In this document: piece by piece, positions 1-8,684 of the stretch
Numbering within the stretch: the first letter of the stretch is position 1
Layout of the letters: every line of letters begins with the position of its first letter
NCBI GenBank assembly: GCA_017312345.1
Contig: BLAA01000001.1
Location: 744,001-808,000, forward strand
Direction of reading: 5' to 3'
Origin: Candidatus Denitrolinea symbiosum
Lineage (GTDB): Bacteria > Chloroflexota > Anaerolineae > Anaerolineales > Villigracilaceae
DNA: 64,000 bases
Notes under the pieces: model-generated
Told to the model about the DNA's origin: nothing
Databases searched by the model: none
What the model saw: the letters and a program-made list of their open reading frames with translations, nothing else
Made by a program: the position numbers and the translations under genes

Positions 1-2
1 GG

Positions 3-1988
3 GCGTACGTGCTGGGACCCGCCTATGAGTTATTCGGCGACGACCCGCTTCCATACCACGTCAGCGCGTACGTCTTTCGTCTCCTCGGCGCGGTCAGCCT
101 GTTCTGGCTGCTGAACCAGGTCTGGCCCTCGTCATCGCGAGGGAAGAGCGAAGCCAGGCGCCAATCTCCAATCTACCAATTACCAATTACCAATTTACTA
201 ATTACTTTACTTTTCCTCCTCTATCCTGGCTTCCTCTCCCAGCCCAACCCCATTGACTACCAATCGCAGATCGTCAGCCTCTGCGCGGCGATAAACTCCC
301 TCGCGCTCACCGTCGCCGCGTTGAAAACGCCCAAGACCGCGCTCAAAATCGCTTACATCGTCCTGTCCTTCCTCCTCGCGTGGATCTACCTCGGACTGAT
401 CGAATACTACCTCGGCCTCGAGGTTCTCCGCCTGCTGGTTATCTTCCTCCTCGTCCGCCGCGAAGCAAATCTTCAATCTCCAATCTCCAATCCCCAATTA
501 CGCAACACGAAGCGCTCAACACGCAACCCGTATCTTGTATCCCGCATCCCCTATCTCCTAACTCGCGCCTTCATCATAGCCATCCCCTTCCTCCTCGGCC
601 CTCTCACCTTCCTCGTCTGGCGGCTCTTCTTCTTCACCAGCGAGCGCGCCGCCACCGACGCGGGACTCCAACTCGGCGCGCTGCTCGCCTCCCCTCTGCA
701 AACGGGACTCTGGTGGCTGGCGCGCTTCATCCAGGATACGATCAACGTGACCTTCCTCGCCTGGGGCGTGCCGCTGTACCATCTGGCGTTCAACCTGCGC
801 CTCTCCGAAACATGGATCGGATTCGCGCTGGCGTTCGCGGCGGCGACGGGAGTAATCTTTATTTTGACTCGCGCGCAGGAATCCGAAAGTTCTACTTTCG
901 GAAGCAATCAGCCATCTCCTGAAGAAAAACTTCAGGAATCCCAAGACGACTGGCGCGGCGAAATGCTCTGGGTGGGACTGGTCAGCGCGGCCGCGGGACT
1001 GATCCCCGTCATCCTCGCCAACCGTCACGTGGAATTTTTCTCGCTCTCGCGTTACTCGCTGGCAAGTTCAGTCGGCGCGGCGATGGCGCTCGTCGCGATG
1101 CTCAATTATCTTTCGTCCGCGCGCCTGCGCTGGGGACTCGTCGGCCTGCTGACGGGACTCGCCGTCCTGACGCATTACGCCAACGCGGTCAATCTCGCGC
1201 GCGAAGCCGACGCGGTGAAGAATTTTTGGCAGCAGGTTTCGTGGCGCGTCCCGCAGATGAAAGACGGGACGACGCTCGCGGTCCAATTTCCCGCCTCGAT
1301 CTCGGAAGACTACATCGTCTGGGGTCCCGCCAACCTGATCTACAATCCCGAACCGCAGACCGCGCAGCCCGTTGAAGCGCCCATCGGCGCGGTCATCCTG
1401 ACTCCCGAAAACGTGACGCGCATCCTGGCTGGCAAAGGCATGGACGAGCCCAACCGCCGCAACATCCATGTCGTGATGGATCTCAGCAACGTCCTCGTCA
1501 TCGCGCAGGCGGACGCGGGAGGCTGTGTCCGCGTGATGGACGGCGGCCAGCCCGAACTGTCCGCGCGAGACGACCCGCGCGTCATGCTGATCGCGTCGAA
1601 GTCCAAGATCCAAAACGTGGACGCGGATGGGTCCCATCCCGCGCCGCTGGCGTCCGTCTTCGGACGCGAACCCGCGCGCGGCTGGTGCTGGTATTACGAG
1701 CAGGCCGCGCTGGCGCGTCAACGCGGCGAATGGGAACGCGTCGCCGCGTTGGGCGACGAAGCCCTGGGCCTCGGCTTTTATCCCTCCGACAGCGTGGAGT
1801 GGTTCCCGTTCATGCAAGCCTATGCCGCCCTCGGCCGCGACAGAGATCTGAAAAAACTCGCGCCCATTCTCGGCGCGGACGCGTTCCTGAAACGACAAGC
1901 CTGCGCGATCCTGACCCGCATGGCAGATCAAAAAATGTTGACGCCCGAGACGGCGTCGTCCGCGCAGGAATGGTATTGCGGAAAATAA
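3..1988 (+). CDS. Multi-pass membrane protein, 5' end outside window
   Basis: The reading frame is open to the window edge, so the true start lies upstream; the GTG at 9 is only the first internal candidate. About ten hydrophobic segments fill residues 1-400, followed by a soluble C-terminal part with no motif I can name. Two heptamer-repeat tracts are translated in frame (about residues 51-66 and 155-184) and a palindrome pair is translated at about residues 291-311. These segments sit between membrane helices and read as low-complexity inserts rich in Gln-Ser-Pro. It ends 12 nt before the dehydrogenase gene and could be co-transcribed with it. A role in cell-surface glycan assembly is a guess from the neighbourhood; no catalytic signature was recognised. 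Confidence 0.75.
   Translation, partial: AYVLGPAYELFGDDPLPYHVSAYVFRLLGAVSLFWLLNQVWPSSSRGKSEARRQSPIYQLPITNLLITLLFLLYPGFLSQPNPIDYQSQIVSLCAAINSLALTVAALKTPKTALKIAYIVLSFLLAWIYLGLIEYYLGLEVLRLLVIFLLVRREANLQSPISNPQLRNTKRSTRNPYLVSRIPYLLTRAFIIAIPFLLGPLTFLVWRLFFFTSERAATDAGLQLGALLASPLQTGLWWLARFIQDTINVTFLAWGVPLYHLAFNLRLSETWIGFALAFAAATGVIFILTRAQESESSTFGSNQPSPEEKLQESQDDWRGEMLWVGLVSAAAGLIPVILANRHVEFFSLSRYSLASSVGAAMALVAMLNYLSSARLRWGLVGLLTGLAVLTHYANAVNLAREADAVKNFWQQVSWRVPQMKDGTTLAVQFPASISEDYIVWGPANLIYNPEPQTAQPVEAPIGAVILTPENVTRILAGKGMDEPNRRNIHVVMDLSNVLVIAQADAGGCVRVMDGGQPELSARDDPRVMLIASKSKIQNVDADGSHPAPLASVFGREPARGWCWYYEQAALARQRGEWERVAALGDEALGLGFYPSDSVEWFPFMQAYAALGRDRDLKKLAPILGADAFLKRQACAILTRMADQKMLTPETASSAQEWYCGK
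161..205 (+). repeat. Heptamer tract, CCAATCT/ACCAATT type
   Basis: Tandem 7-mers of the CCAATCT and ACCAATT kinds, in frame inside the membrane protein gene. The same family, often reverse-complemented, recurs near 472, 12133, 12255, 12691, 13006 and 41496. Confidence 0.8.
472..558 (+). repeat. Heptamer tract, mixed CCAATCT and GCAACAC types
   Basis: A run of CCAATCT-type 7-mers changes into 7-mers built on GCAACAC/GCTCAAC. It is translated in frame (residues about 155-184) between two hydrophobic segments. Confidence 0.75.
879..940. repeat. Palindrome pair inside coding sequence
   Basis: Two adjacent palindromes: TCCGAAAG facing CTTTCGGA (880-902) and CCTGAAG facing CTTCAGG (918-936). The same two palindromes, in the opposite order, occur inside the GT39-like gene at 20918-20971. 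Both copies are translated in frame. Confidence 0.8.
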
Positions 1989-2000
1989 AAGGAAACTCTC

Positions 2001-2948
2001 ATGCCCACCGTCTTAATGACCGCCCCGTACATGATCCCATTTTTGGAGCGCTTCAAAGCGACCTTCGACAAATACGCCGTCGAGTTGATCGTCCCCGAAG
2101 TCCGCGAGCGGATGGAGGAAGCCGACCTGCTGAAATACGCGGGACAATTCGACGGCGCCATCTGCGGCGACGACCGCTACACGGCGCGCGCCCTCGAAGC
2201 CTGCGCGCCGCGGCTTAAAGTCATCTCGAAGTGGGGGACGGGGATCGACTCGATTGACTCCGCCGCCGCTTCACGCCTGAACGTGACGGTGGCGCGCACG
2301 CCCAACGCGTTCACCACCCCCGTCGCGGACAGCGTCCTCGGCTACATGCTGGCCTTCGTCCGCCGCCAGCCGTGGATGGACTCAGCCATGAAGCGCGGCG
2401 AATGGGAGAAGATCCCAGGTCGGACGCTCAGCGAGTGTACCCTCGGCGTTGTCGGCGTCGGCGCCATCGGCAAAGCCGTGACGCGCCGCGCCCGCGCCTT
2501 CGGCATGAAAGTTCTGGGAACGGATATCGTTGATATTGATCATGTCTTCATTTCAGAGTCGGGCATCGAAATGACTGATCTCTCCTCCCTGCTCTCTGCC
2601 TCCGACTTCGTCTCCCTCAACTGCGACCTGAACCCCACCAGCCGTCATCTCATCAACGCGCGGACGCTCGCGCAGATGAAGCCGACCGCCGTCCTCGTCA
2701 ACACTGCCCGCGGCCCCATCGTGGACGAGCCCGCGCTGGTCGCCGCCCTGCAATCGGGAGGAATCGCCGGCGCGGCGCTGGACGTGTTCGAGTCCGAGCC
2801 GCTGCCGCATGACAGCCCGCTTTTGGGCATGGACAATGTGATGCTGGCGCCGCACAACGCCAACTCCAGTCCCGCCGCGTGGGAGCGCGTGCATTGGAAT
2901 ACGATCAGGAATTTGTTGGAAGGGTTGGGAATAAAGGAAGAAAGATGA
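2001..2948 (+). CDS. D-2-hydroxyacid dehydrogenase (phosphoglycerate dehydrogenase-like)
   Basis: A 315-residue NAD-dependent 2-hydroxyacid dehydrogenase. The Rossmann signature GVGAIG lies near residue 152, followed by the family's Arg in NTARGPIVDE (about 235-244), Glu in ESEPLP and the catalytic His in APHNANSS (about 292). No C-terminal ACT domain is present, so it is shorter than regulated SerA enzymes, and the substrate cannot be assigned; a phosphoglycerate- or glyoxylate-type 2-oxoacid is likely. ATG 2001 follows AAGGAAAC. Its last codons run into an AAAGATG heptamer tract that begins at 2941 and contributes the stop codon region. Probably transcribed with the membrane gene upstream. 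Confidence 0.85.
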   Translation: MPTVLMTAPYMIPFLERFKATFDKYAVELIVPEVRERMEEADLLKYAGQFDGAICGDDRYTARALEACAPRLKVISKWGTGIDSIDSAAASRLNVTVARTPNAFTTPVADSVLGYMLAFVRRQPWMDSAMKRGEWEKIPGRTLSECTLGVVGVGAIGKAVTRRARAFGMKVLGTDIVDIDHVFISESGIEMTDLSSLLSASDFVSLNCDLNPTSRHLINARTLAQMKPTAVLVNTARGPIVDEPALVAALQSGGIAGAALDVFESEPLPHDSPLLGMDNVMLAPHNANSSPAAWERVHWNTIRNLLEGLGIKEER

Positions 2949-2961
2949 AAGATGAAAGATG
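2941..2961 (+). repeat. Heptamer tract AAAGATG x3
   Basis: Three perfect copies of AAAGATG overlapping the 3' end of the dehydrogenase gene. Related but degenerate tracts occur near 18385, 20586 and 20848. Confidence 0.8.
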
Positions 2962-3000
2962 AATTTTGATCCATTGGGATTTGCCGTGATTCACCCACCC

Positions 3001-3168
3001 GTTTGGACGAACCTGCGTTGGGACGAACCTGCGTTGGGACGAACCTGCGTTGGGGCGAACCTGCGTTGGGGCGAACCTGCGTTGGGGCGAACCTGCGTTG
3101 GGGCGAACCTGCGTTGGGGCGAACCTATGTGTTCGCCCAGGGGCAGACACACAGGTCTGCCCCTACAT
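3001..3168 (+). repeat. 16-mer tandem array ending in two stem-loops
   Basis: Eight copies of a 16-base unit containing GTTGGGGCGAACCTGC or its GGGACGAACC variant, spaced exactly 16 bases apart from 3001. The array ends with a GGGCGAAC/GTTCGCCC palindrome and then a GGGGCAGAC/GTCTGCCCC stem-loop (3139-3164). The last stem-loop recurs at 35029-35046. It fills the 235-base gap between the dehydrogenase and the sulfatase-like gene. Confidence 0.85.
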
Positions 3169-3183
3169 TGAAATAGGTGACGT

Positions 3184-4719
3184 GTGACAAAAACGAAATC
3201 TACCGGTTTGAAAAAATTCTGGAACGAAACTCCCCTGCACGTTTTCTTCGCGGCCGCGTACGCGCCGCTGGCATTGCTGGCGTTCAACCTGGACCAGGTC
3301 GCGCCGGGCGTCGTCGTCCGCCCGTTGTGGATGTCGCTGGCGCTGGCGCTGGGATTGCTGCTGCTCCTGCGCGTCCTGGCGCGCGACTGGCGCCGCGCGG
3401 GTTTGATCGCCGCCCTCTTCGTCGTTCTCTTCTTCTCTTACGGACACATCTACAACCTGCTGAAAGGGATTCAACCCGGCGGCATCGCTCTCTTTCGTCA
3501 CCGCACGCTGCTCGTCGTCTGGATGTTGATCGGCGCGGGCGGGACGTGGTACTTCTGGAAGAAGCCCCTGCCGCTGGCGACGGTCACGGCCGCGCTGAAC
3601 CTGGCGACGCTGGTCCTCGTCGTCATGCCGCTGACGCAGATCCTCGTCCCGGTCATCGCGGACGGGCTGGCGGGCGCGCGCTCGGGACGCGGACCCGCCG
3701 TCGAAACGGGATCCGCCTCCCCGTCCGCGAACGAACCGGACATCTACTACATCGTCCTCGACGCGCACGGCCGGTCGGACATCCTGAAAGAACGCAGCGG
3801 CTACGACAGTTCCGCCTTCCTCGCTTCGTTGAAGGGTTTGGGATTCTACGTGGCGGATTGCAGCCAGACCAACTATTCGCTGACCCTGCTCTCGCTGGCC
3901 TCTTCGCTGAACTACGCGTATCTCGACGAGTTGATGGACGCGAACGGAAAGTTGAACGTGCAGGCGGACATTGACCACAGCGCCGTCCGCCGTTTTCTCG
4001 AGGCGCGCGGCTACAAGACGGTGGCCTTCGCGACCGGCTTCCGCATGACGGAGATCACGGACGCGGACGTTTACTATCAGCCCGCCTCGCCGAAAGGAAG
4101 CGAGTTCGAGGCGCAACTGCTCGACACCACGCTGTGGAGCGCGTTCGTGGACGCGGGCCTCCTGCCGAAGATTGACATGTCGGCGGAGAATTACCGCGAC
4201 CGCACGCTGTTGACGCTGCGGACGTTGAAGGAATTGCCCGCCCTGCCCGGACCGAAGTTCGTGTTCGCGCACATCGTCTCGCCGCACCCGCCGTACATTT
4301 TCGACGCGCAGGGAAATTTCCACGACGTCGCCTTTGGCGCGCACGACGAGAAGAATCTCTCACCCGAGGAGATGGCCTCGCTCTACAGCGGACAGGCCGC
4401 GTTCATTGACAACCAGATTCTGGAGGTCGCCCGCGCGATCCTGCAGAACTCGGAGACGCCGCCCATCATCATCATCCAGGGCGATCACGGCCCGCTGGTG
4501 CGCGACCGCTTCATCCGCGCGCCGATTTTGAACGCGTATTATCTGCCGAACGGACAGGACGGTTTGTACCCGTCCATCTCGCCGGTCAATTCCTTCCGCG
4601 TGGTTTTGAACGATTATTTCGGGCAGAGCCTGCCGCTGCTGGAAGACGTGAGCCGATACTCACAGGATTATCGGGATCCGTTCGATTACAAGATTGTCCC
4701 CAATGAGTGTGGGAAGTGA
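3184..4719 (+). CDS. Sulfatase-like (alkaline phosphatase superfamily) membrane protein
   Basis: A 511-residue protein with about five N-terminal membrane segments (residues 20-165) and an extracytoplasmic sulfatase/phosphoethanolamine-transferase-type domain. The domain begins at PDIYYIVLDAHGRSD (about residue 180), where the Asp-Ala-His region corresponds to the first metal site; it continues with HIVSPHPPYIF (about 363) and IIIQGDHGP (about 430), the second metal site. The overall plan resembles LTA-synthase-like or EptA-like enzymes that modify surface polymers. Translation is taken from GTG 3184, just past the repeat array; GTG 3182 is out of frame. A terminator was not identified. Substrate unknown; family confidence is high. 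Confidence 0.8.
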   Translation: MTKTKSTGLKKFWNETPLHVFFAAAYAPLALLAFNLDQVAPGVVVRPLWMSLALALGLLLLLRVLARDWRRAGLIAALFVVLFFSYGHIYNLLKGIQPGGIALFRHRTLLVVWMLIGAGGTWYFWKKPLPLATVTAALNLATLVLVVMPLTQILVPVIADGLAGARSGRGPAVETGSASPSANEPDIYYIVLDAHGRSDILKERSGYDSSAFLASLKGLGFYVADCSQTNYSLTLLSLASSLNYAYLDELMDANGKLNVQADIDHSAVRRFLEARGYKTVAFATGFRMTEITDADVYYQPASPKGSEFEAQLLDTTLWSAFVDAGLLPKIDMSAENYRDRTLLTLRTLKELPALPGPKFVFAHIVSPHPPYIFDAQGNFHDVAFGAHDEKNLSPEEMASLYSGQAAFIDNQILEVARAILQNSETPPIIIIQGDHGPLVRDRFIRAPILNAYYLPNGQDGLYPSISPVNSFRVVLNDYFGQSLPLLEDVSRYSQDYRDPFDYKIVPNECGK

Positions 4720-4762
4720 TGAGAACTCGTTGTCGCTTGGAAATTGAAAATTTCCGATAGGA

Positions 4763-4873
4763 TTAAGTGTAACGTGGATGTCCATGAAAGGCGACCGCGT
4801 ATCCGCCAATGACGAGGTATCGGACGTTATTTCTGTTTAATGATTCGATAAATTCTTTGAAGTCTTGGTTCAG
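4763..4873 (-). pseudogene. Truncated nucleotidyltransferase, N-terminal 36 codons only
   Basis: On the minus strand a 36-codon frame overlaps the 3' end of the small gene at 4827-5024 in a different frame. It reads as the N-terminus of a nucleotidyltransferase-type toxin partner: DFKEFIESLN, then VRYLVIGGYAVAFHGHPRYT, ending in TAA at 4765-4763 where the family would continue into its catalytic Asp-x-Asp motif. The expected ATG is CTG here. The catalytic part is gone, so this is a remnant of a two-gene toxin-antitoxin-like module whose other gene survives. Family assignment rests on recognition of the GGYAVAFHG region. Confidence 0.65.
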
Positions 4874-5024
4874 CGCCGTATTTCCACTTGTGATACTCAC
4901 GACGAATCTCCTCCAGCGCGGCGATTCGCGCGGCGGGCGGCTGTGCGCGCCAGTATTCCGCGTCGCTTTTTTGCTCGTTCATTTTCAATTTCGTTACGAC
5001 TTTCTCGATCGTTCCTGTTCGCAT
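4827..5024 (-). CDS. Small conserved protein, partner of a lost nucleotidyltransferase
   Basis: A 65-residue soluble basic protein starting at ATG 5024. The pattern YWRAQPPAARIAALEEIRREY followed by PRLQRIYRIIK is of a small family that I recognise as commonly encoded directly upstream of, and overlapping, nucleotidyltransferase-type toxins. Here the partner is a truncated remnant (4763-4873). A GATAAAAT -10-like box lies about 10 nt upstream of the start on the minus strand. Function is inferred only from this association; it may be an orphan antitoxin. It is divergent to the MBOAT gene, and the rest of the 4720-5078 interval contains nothing else I can identify. Confidence 0.65.
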   Translation of the reverse strand: MRTGTIEKVVTKLKMNEQKSDAEYWRAQPPAARIAALEEIRREYHKWKYGAEPRLQRIYRIIKQK

Positions 5025-5057
5025 ATCGCTATTTTATCATGCTCGCCCAACCTCTGA

Positions 5058-5063
5058 TATAAT
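5058..5063 (+). promoter_or_regulatory. -10 box of the MBOAT operon
   Basis: TATAAT ending 15 nt before ATG 5079; no convincing -35 hexamer. Confidence 0.5.
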
Positions 5064-5078
5064 CCCGCCCCGTCTCGC

Positions 5079-6479
5079 ATGAACTTCACCTCTTACGAAT
5101 TCCTACTCTTCTTCCTCATCGTCCTCGCGGCCTACTGGCTTGTCCGCAAACAGGCCTGGCAAAACCTGCTTCTGCTGGCGGCGAGTTACGTTTTCTACGG
5201 CTGGATCCACCCGTGGTACGCGCTCCTGCTGGGACTGTCCACGCTGGGCGATTACTGGATTTCCCTCTCCCTCGAAAAGACCGAGAAAAAGAGCCGCCTC
5301 GTTTGGGCAAGCCTCATCCTGAACGTCGGAGCGCTGGCCTTCTTCAAATATTTTAAATTCTTCGTCCCGACTCTCGCGGACAAACTCGCCGCGCAGGGCA
5401 TCCATGCCGACGCGTTCCTCGCCAGCGTCATCCTGCCGATCGGACTGTCCTTCTTCACGCTGAAGAAACTCGCCTACATCCTCGACGTTTCGCGCGGCGT
5501 CGTCCGCCCCACGCGTGACCTCGTCGGGTTCGCGCTCTTCGTGGCGTTCTTTCCCCAGATCACAGCCGGTCCCATTGACCGCGCCCAGAAACTCCTGCCG
5601 CAGATCCAATCTCCGCGCGTCTGGAAAGCGGACAACTTCTACAACGCCTGGCCGCTGCTGTTGATGGGCTTCTTCAAGAAATTCGTGGTCGCCAACGGCG
5701 TCGGTCCCACCGTCAGCCGCATCCTCCATTTGACGAATCCCACCGGCGAGTTGGCCGTTGCCGCCGCGCTGGGTTTCACCCTCCAGGTCCTCGCAGACTT
5801 TTCAGGTTACACCGACATCGCCCGCGGACTGTCCTTCTTGCTGGGATTCGAGACTTCGGAAAACTTCCGCAACCCATACCTCTCCCTCACGCCGACCGAA
5901 TTCTGGAACCGCTGGCACATCACTCTCTCCACCTGGCTGAGAGATTACATCTTCTTCCCCCTGCGCCGTTACCTGCTGCGGAATCATCCCAACCTGCCAA
6001 ACTGGACCATGCAGTCCATCCCGCCCATCGTCACCATGTTCATCAGCGGACTGTGGCACGGCGCGGGCTGGACCTACCTCGTCTGGGGTACGGCCTACGG
6101 CGTTTTGATCGCGCTCTACCAATTGCTCGGTCTGCGCGGCGAGTGGAAACCGTCCAACCCATTGGCGCGCCTCGGCGCGTGGACCGTCATGTTCAGCCTC
6201 ATCTCGTTCCTGTTCCTCATCTTCGCCGCGCCTTCGCTGGGATGGGTCGCGGGTCTCTTTTCAAGTCCCTTCCTCGGGACGGTCGAACAGCAATCGGTGG
6301 CCCTGCTGATGTTCTCGCTGACGGCCGCGTTCTCCGCGCCGCTGATCCTGAAACTGCTCCTCGACCGCTACTTCAAACCCGATTCCCTCGTCATCGCGTT
6401 ATATTACGCGGCCGCCACCATGCTGATGTTCATCTATATCAACTCCGGCACGCCCGATTTCATTTATTTCCAATTCTAG
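5079..6479 (+). CDS. MBOAT family O-acyltransferase (AlgI-like)
   Basis: A 466-residue polytopic membrane protein of the membrane-bound O-acyltransferase family, which moves acyl groups across the membrane to surface polysaccharides, as AlgI does for alginate and DltB for teichoic acid. Family landmarks are FFPQITAGPIDRA (about residue 164), EFWNRWHITLSTWLRDYIFFPL (about 272) and the catalytic-His segment MFISGLWHGAGWTYLVWG (about 318). Length is typical for AlgI-like members. It is followed after 4 nt by an SGNH-like gene, the usual partnership for polysaccharide O-acetylation. The acceptor polymer is not known. Confidence 0.88.
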   Translation: MNFTSYEFLLFFLIVLAAYWLVRKQAWQNLLLLAASYVFYGWIHPWYALLLGLSTLGDYWISLSLEKTEKKSRLVWASLILNVGALAFFKYFKFFVPTLADKLAAQGIHADAFLASVILPIGLSFFTLKKLAYILDVSRGVVRPTRDLVGFALFVAFFPQITAGPIDRAQKLLPQIQSPRVWKADNFYNAWPLLLMGFFKKFVVANGVGPTVSRILHLTNPTGELAVAAALGFTLQVLADFSGYTDIARGLSFLLGFETSENFRNPYLSLTPTEFWNRWHITLSTWLRDYIFFPLRRYLLRNHPNLPNWTMQSIPPIVTMFISGLWHGAGWTYLVWGTAYGVLIALYQLLGLRGEWKPSNPLARLGAWTVMFSLISFLFLIFAAPSLGWVAGLFSSPFLGTVEQQSVALLMFSLTAAFSAPLILKLLLDRYFKPDSLVIALYYAAATMLMFIYINSGTPDFIYFQF

Positions 6480-6483
6480 AATC

Positions 6484-7506
6484 ATGAAAGCCTTCCTGCA
6501 ATACGCCCTGGTCCTGCTGACCATGATCGCCGCCGCGTGGTTCGTCATTCCCCGCCGCTACGACATCGCCTATCCGCGCGACATCAAGCCGCAGTTCGAC
6601 AAATACATCCGCAGGGTCTACGCCAAAGATATTGACGAGCGCCGTCCCGACATCGTCCTGCTCGGCGACTCGATGCTCTATCCCGCGGTGGACGCCGCTG
6701 TCCTTTCCCAGAAGTTGAACGAAAGCGTCATGGCCATCGGCCTGCCGGGTTCCGCCTCCACGCTGTGGTACCTCATCGTCAAAAATAACATCGTCGAGAC
6801 GAACCATCCGCCCAAGACCCTCGTCATCTTCTTCCGCGACACAATGATGACCGTGCCGGGGTATCGCGTCACCGGCCGCTACTTCGAGCAGATAGACGAG
6901 TTCGCCACCCCGCGCGACGAAGAACTCGTTAAGAAGGCTTACATCAACCAGATGAACCCGCTCGAAAAATGGGCTGAGGCCTGGTTTCCGCCCTACGGCT
7001 CGCGCTGGAGCGTCCGTCAGGGGATCGACTCGCGCCTCCGCTACATCCTGCCCGATTCATTGCTTGGCTGCGACAAAGCCTGCATGGACAACGCCATGGA
7101 AGCGGTGTTCGGCTCGCAAAACATGGATTTGAGTTTCCTGAGCGACGCCCTCGCTGCGGCCGACGATTACCTCTACAGCCGCGCTGCGCTGGACTTCGAC
7201 GCGCAGGTCGGCGAATCCTTCCTCCCTGACCTGATCCAGATCACGAAAGAACGCGGCATCCAGCTCGTCCTCGTGCGGATGCGCATCCTGCGCTTCACCG
7301 CGCCCGGCTCCGAACCTCCCGGTTTGCGCGCCTACAACGAGAAACTCGCGCGCTACCTCGCCGCGAACGGCGTCATCTACCTCGATTACTCCGACGAGGC
7401 GCGCCTGACGCGCGACGATTTCTCCGACTCCCTGCATTTTGGGCCAAGCGGAAAGGCCATCTTCACGCCCATCCTGGCCGAAGACCTCCTCTCGGCCGGG
7501 CGATAA
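6484..7506 (+). CDS. SGNH-hydrolase-like protein, partner of the MBOAT acyltransferase
   Basis: A 340-residue protein with one N-terminal membrane anchor (residues 4-22). The segment IVLLGDSMLYPAVD (about residue 57) is a GDS-type block I, with Ser as candidate nucleophile, and the C-terminal DSLHFGPSGKAIF carries the Asp and His expected in block V. Such AlgJ/AlgX/DHHW-like proteins transfer or remove acetyl groups on polymers outside the membrane. It begins 4 nt after the MBOAT stop, so the two are very probably one operon. The operon ends with the hairpin at 7583. Confidence 0.8.
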   Translation: MKAFLQYALVLLTMIAAAWFVIPRRYDIAYPRDIKPQFDKYIRRVYAKDIDERRPDIVLLGDSMLYPAVDAAVLSQKLNESVMAIGLPGSASTLWYLIVKNNIVETNHPPKTLVIFFRDTMMTVPGYRVTGRYFEQIDEFATPRDEELVKKAYINQMNPLEKWAEAWFPPYGSRWSVRQGIDSRLRYILPDSLLGCDKACMDNAMEAVFGSQNMDLSFLSDALAAADDYLYSRAALDFDAQVGESFLPDLIQITKERGIQLVLVRMRILRFTAPGSEPPGLRAYNEKLARYLAANGVIYLDYSDEARLTRDDFSDSLHFGPSGKAIFTPILAEDLLSAGR

Positions 7507-7582
7507 GTCATTCCCGTTAGAGAACGTTTACGCGATACGTATTGCGCGCTCTCTGGCGCGCTTTCGCAAGAGGTCTATTATA

Positions 7583-7612
7583 CAGAGACGGCCGCTTTGA
7601 CCGTCTCTTCTA
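7583..7612 (+). terminator. Intrinsic terminator after the MBOAT-SGNH operon
   Basis: Stem AGAGACGG/CCGTCTCT followed by TCTATTTT. It may also stop minus-strand transcription of the convergent lipoprotein gene. Confidence 0.7.
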
Positions 7613-8638
7613 TTTTGTGTACTGACAGGCCTCATGGATGCGCGGCGGCGCGGGCAGGCCAAACGCCTCGTAGACCGGGACCCCGTCCCAGTCCGCGGGG
7701 AGAGGCAGACCCAGCGCGTAGGCCGCGGTGGCCGCGCTGTCCGTCGTCTGGACGAATGACGCCAGCGGGCCGGGAATCACGCCGGGGCCGGTGACGATCC
7801 ACGGGATGGTCATCTCCTCAGGCGAGTTGCCGCCGTGCGAGTGTCCGATCCCGCCGTGGTCCGCCGTGAAGATGACGAGCGTCCCGTCGCGCAGCCCGTA
7901 TTGGTCCAGCGCGGCCAGGATGGCGGCGATGTGGGCGTCTTGTTTACGATAGGCCGACATCTGCACCAGCCCCATCCAGTTCCAGTCGTGACCCAGGACA
8001 TCGGCCTCGGGGAAATGTACGAACATCACGCCGAACCCTTGCCTGATCTCCGCGATCGCCATGTTGGCGACGGATAAATCCGTTTCTTTGAAAATGAACG
8101 AATCCAGGCTGGACGGCTCGGCGATCTGACGTATTTTCTCCTTGCCTGCCACCATGACCGTCCGCAGGCCGGCCGCGTGCGCGATGTTGAACAGACCCGC
8201 GCCGAGGGCGTAACCGTTTTCGGGGACGTACACATCCCAATAGACGCCGTGTTTATCGGGACACACCCCGCCCAGCATGGAGGCGTGCGACGGCAGGGCG
8301 CTGCTCGGAAAAATGGTCTGCGCGGAAAGCGTCCACGCGCTCGACTCCATCAGCGCGATGAGGTTCTTCATCGGCGCTTTGCCGATGGCGTCGGGACGCA
8401 GCCCGTCGAAGCTGATGATGAGGACGCGTTCCGCCAGCGGAGGCGGAACAGGCGTGACTGTCGCCGTCGGCGGGATGGGCGTCGGGAGGGGCGTCTCGCT
8501 CGGCTGGACCGTGGGCGGGTCCGCGGCCGCGAGAGGCGTGGACGCCGTCCCCAACCCGTTTCCCGCGGGGAGAGGGGCGCAGGCGGCGAGGAGGATTATT
8601 GCAACAAGGGACAGAATGCGTTTGGATTTCACGATCAA
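7610..8638 (-). CDS. Phosphodiesterase/nucleotide pyrophosphatase-like lipoprotein
   Basis: A 342-residue exported lipoprotein: N-terminal signal with lipobox LLAAC (Cys about residue 20) and a Pro/Thr-rich spacer. The body is an alkaline-phosphatase-superfamily type I phosphodiesterase. Metal or catalytic segments are VLIISFDGLRPDA (about 72), FPSSALPSHASMLGG with a Ser/Thr nucleophile (about 112), FPEADVLGHDW (about 200) and FTADHGGIGHSHGG (about 258). It starts 46 nt downstream of hutU on the same strand. Substrate unknown; extracellular nucleotides or phosphodiesters are typical for the family. Confidence 0.85.
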   Translation of the reverse strand: MIVKSKRILSLVAIILLAACAPLPAGNGLGTASTPLAAADPPTVQPSETPLPTPIPPTATVTPVPPPLAERVLIISFDGLRPDAIGKAPMKNLIALMESSAWTLSAQTIFPSSALPSHASMLGGVCPDKHGVYWDVYVPENGYALGAGLFNIAHAAGLRTVMVAGKEKIRQIAEPSSLDSFIFKETDLSVANMAIAEIRQGFGVMFVHFPEADVLGHDWNWMGLVQMSAYRKQDAHIAAILAALDQYGLRDGTLVIFTADHGGIGHSHGGNSPEEMTIPWIVTGPGVIPGPLASFVQTTDSAATAAYALGLPLPADWDGVPVYEAFGLPAPPRIHEACQYTK

Positions 8639-8684
8639 TTCCGAAAACCATCGGGGAAATTTTGTGTGATTACCCCGACGATTT

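Noticed and set aside
3001..3130. CRISPR array
   Set aside because: The 16-base units are directly adjacent with no spacers; no cas genes.
3163..4344. Open frame antisense to the sulfatase-like gene
   Set aside because: Arg/Gln-rich shadow frame.
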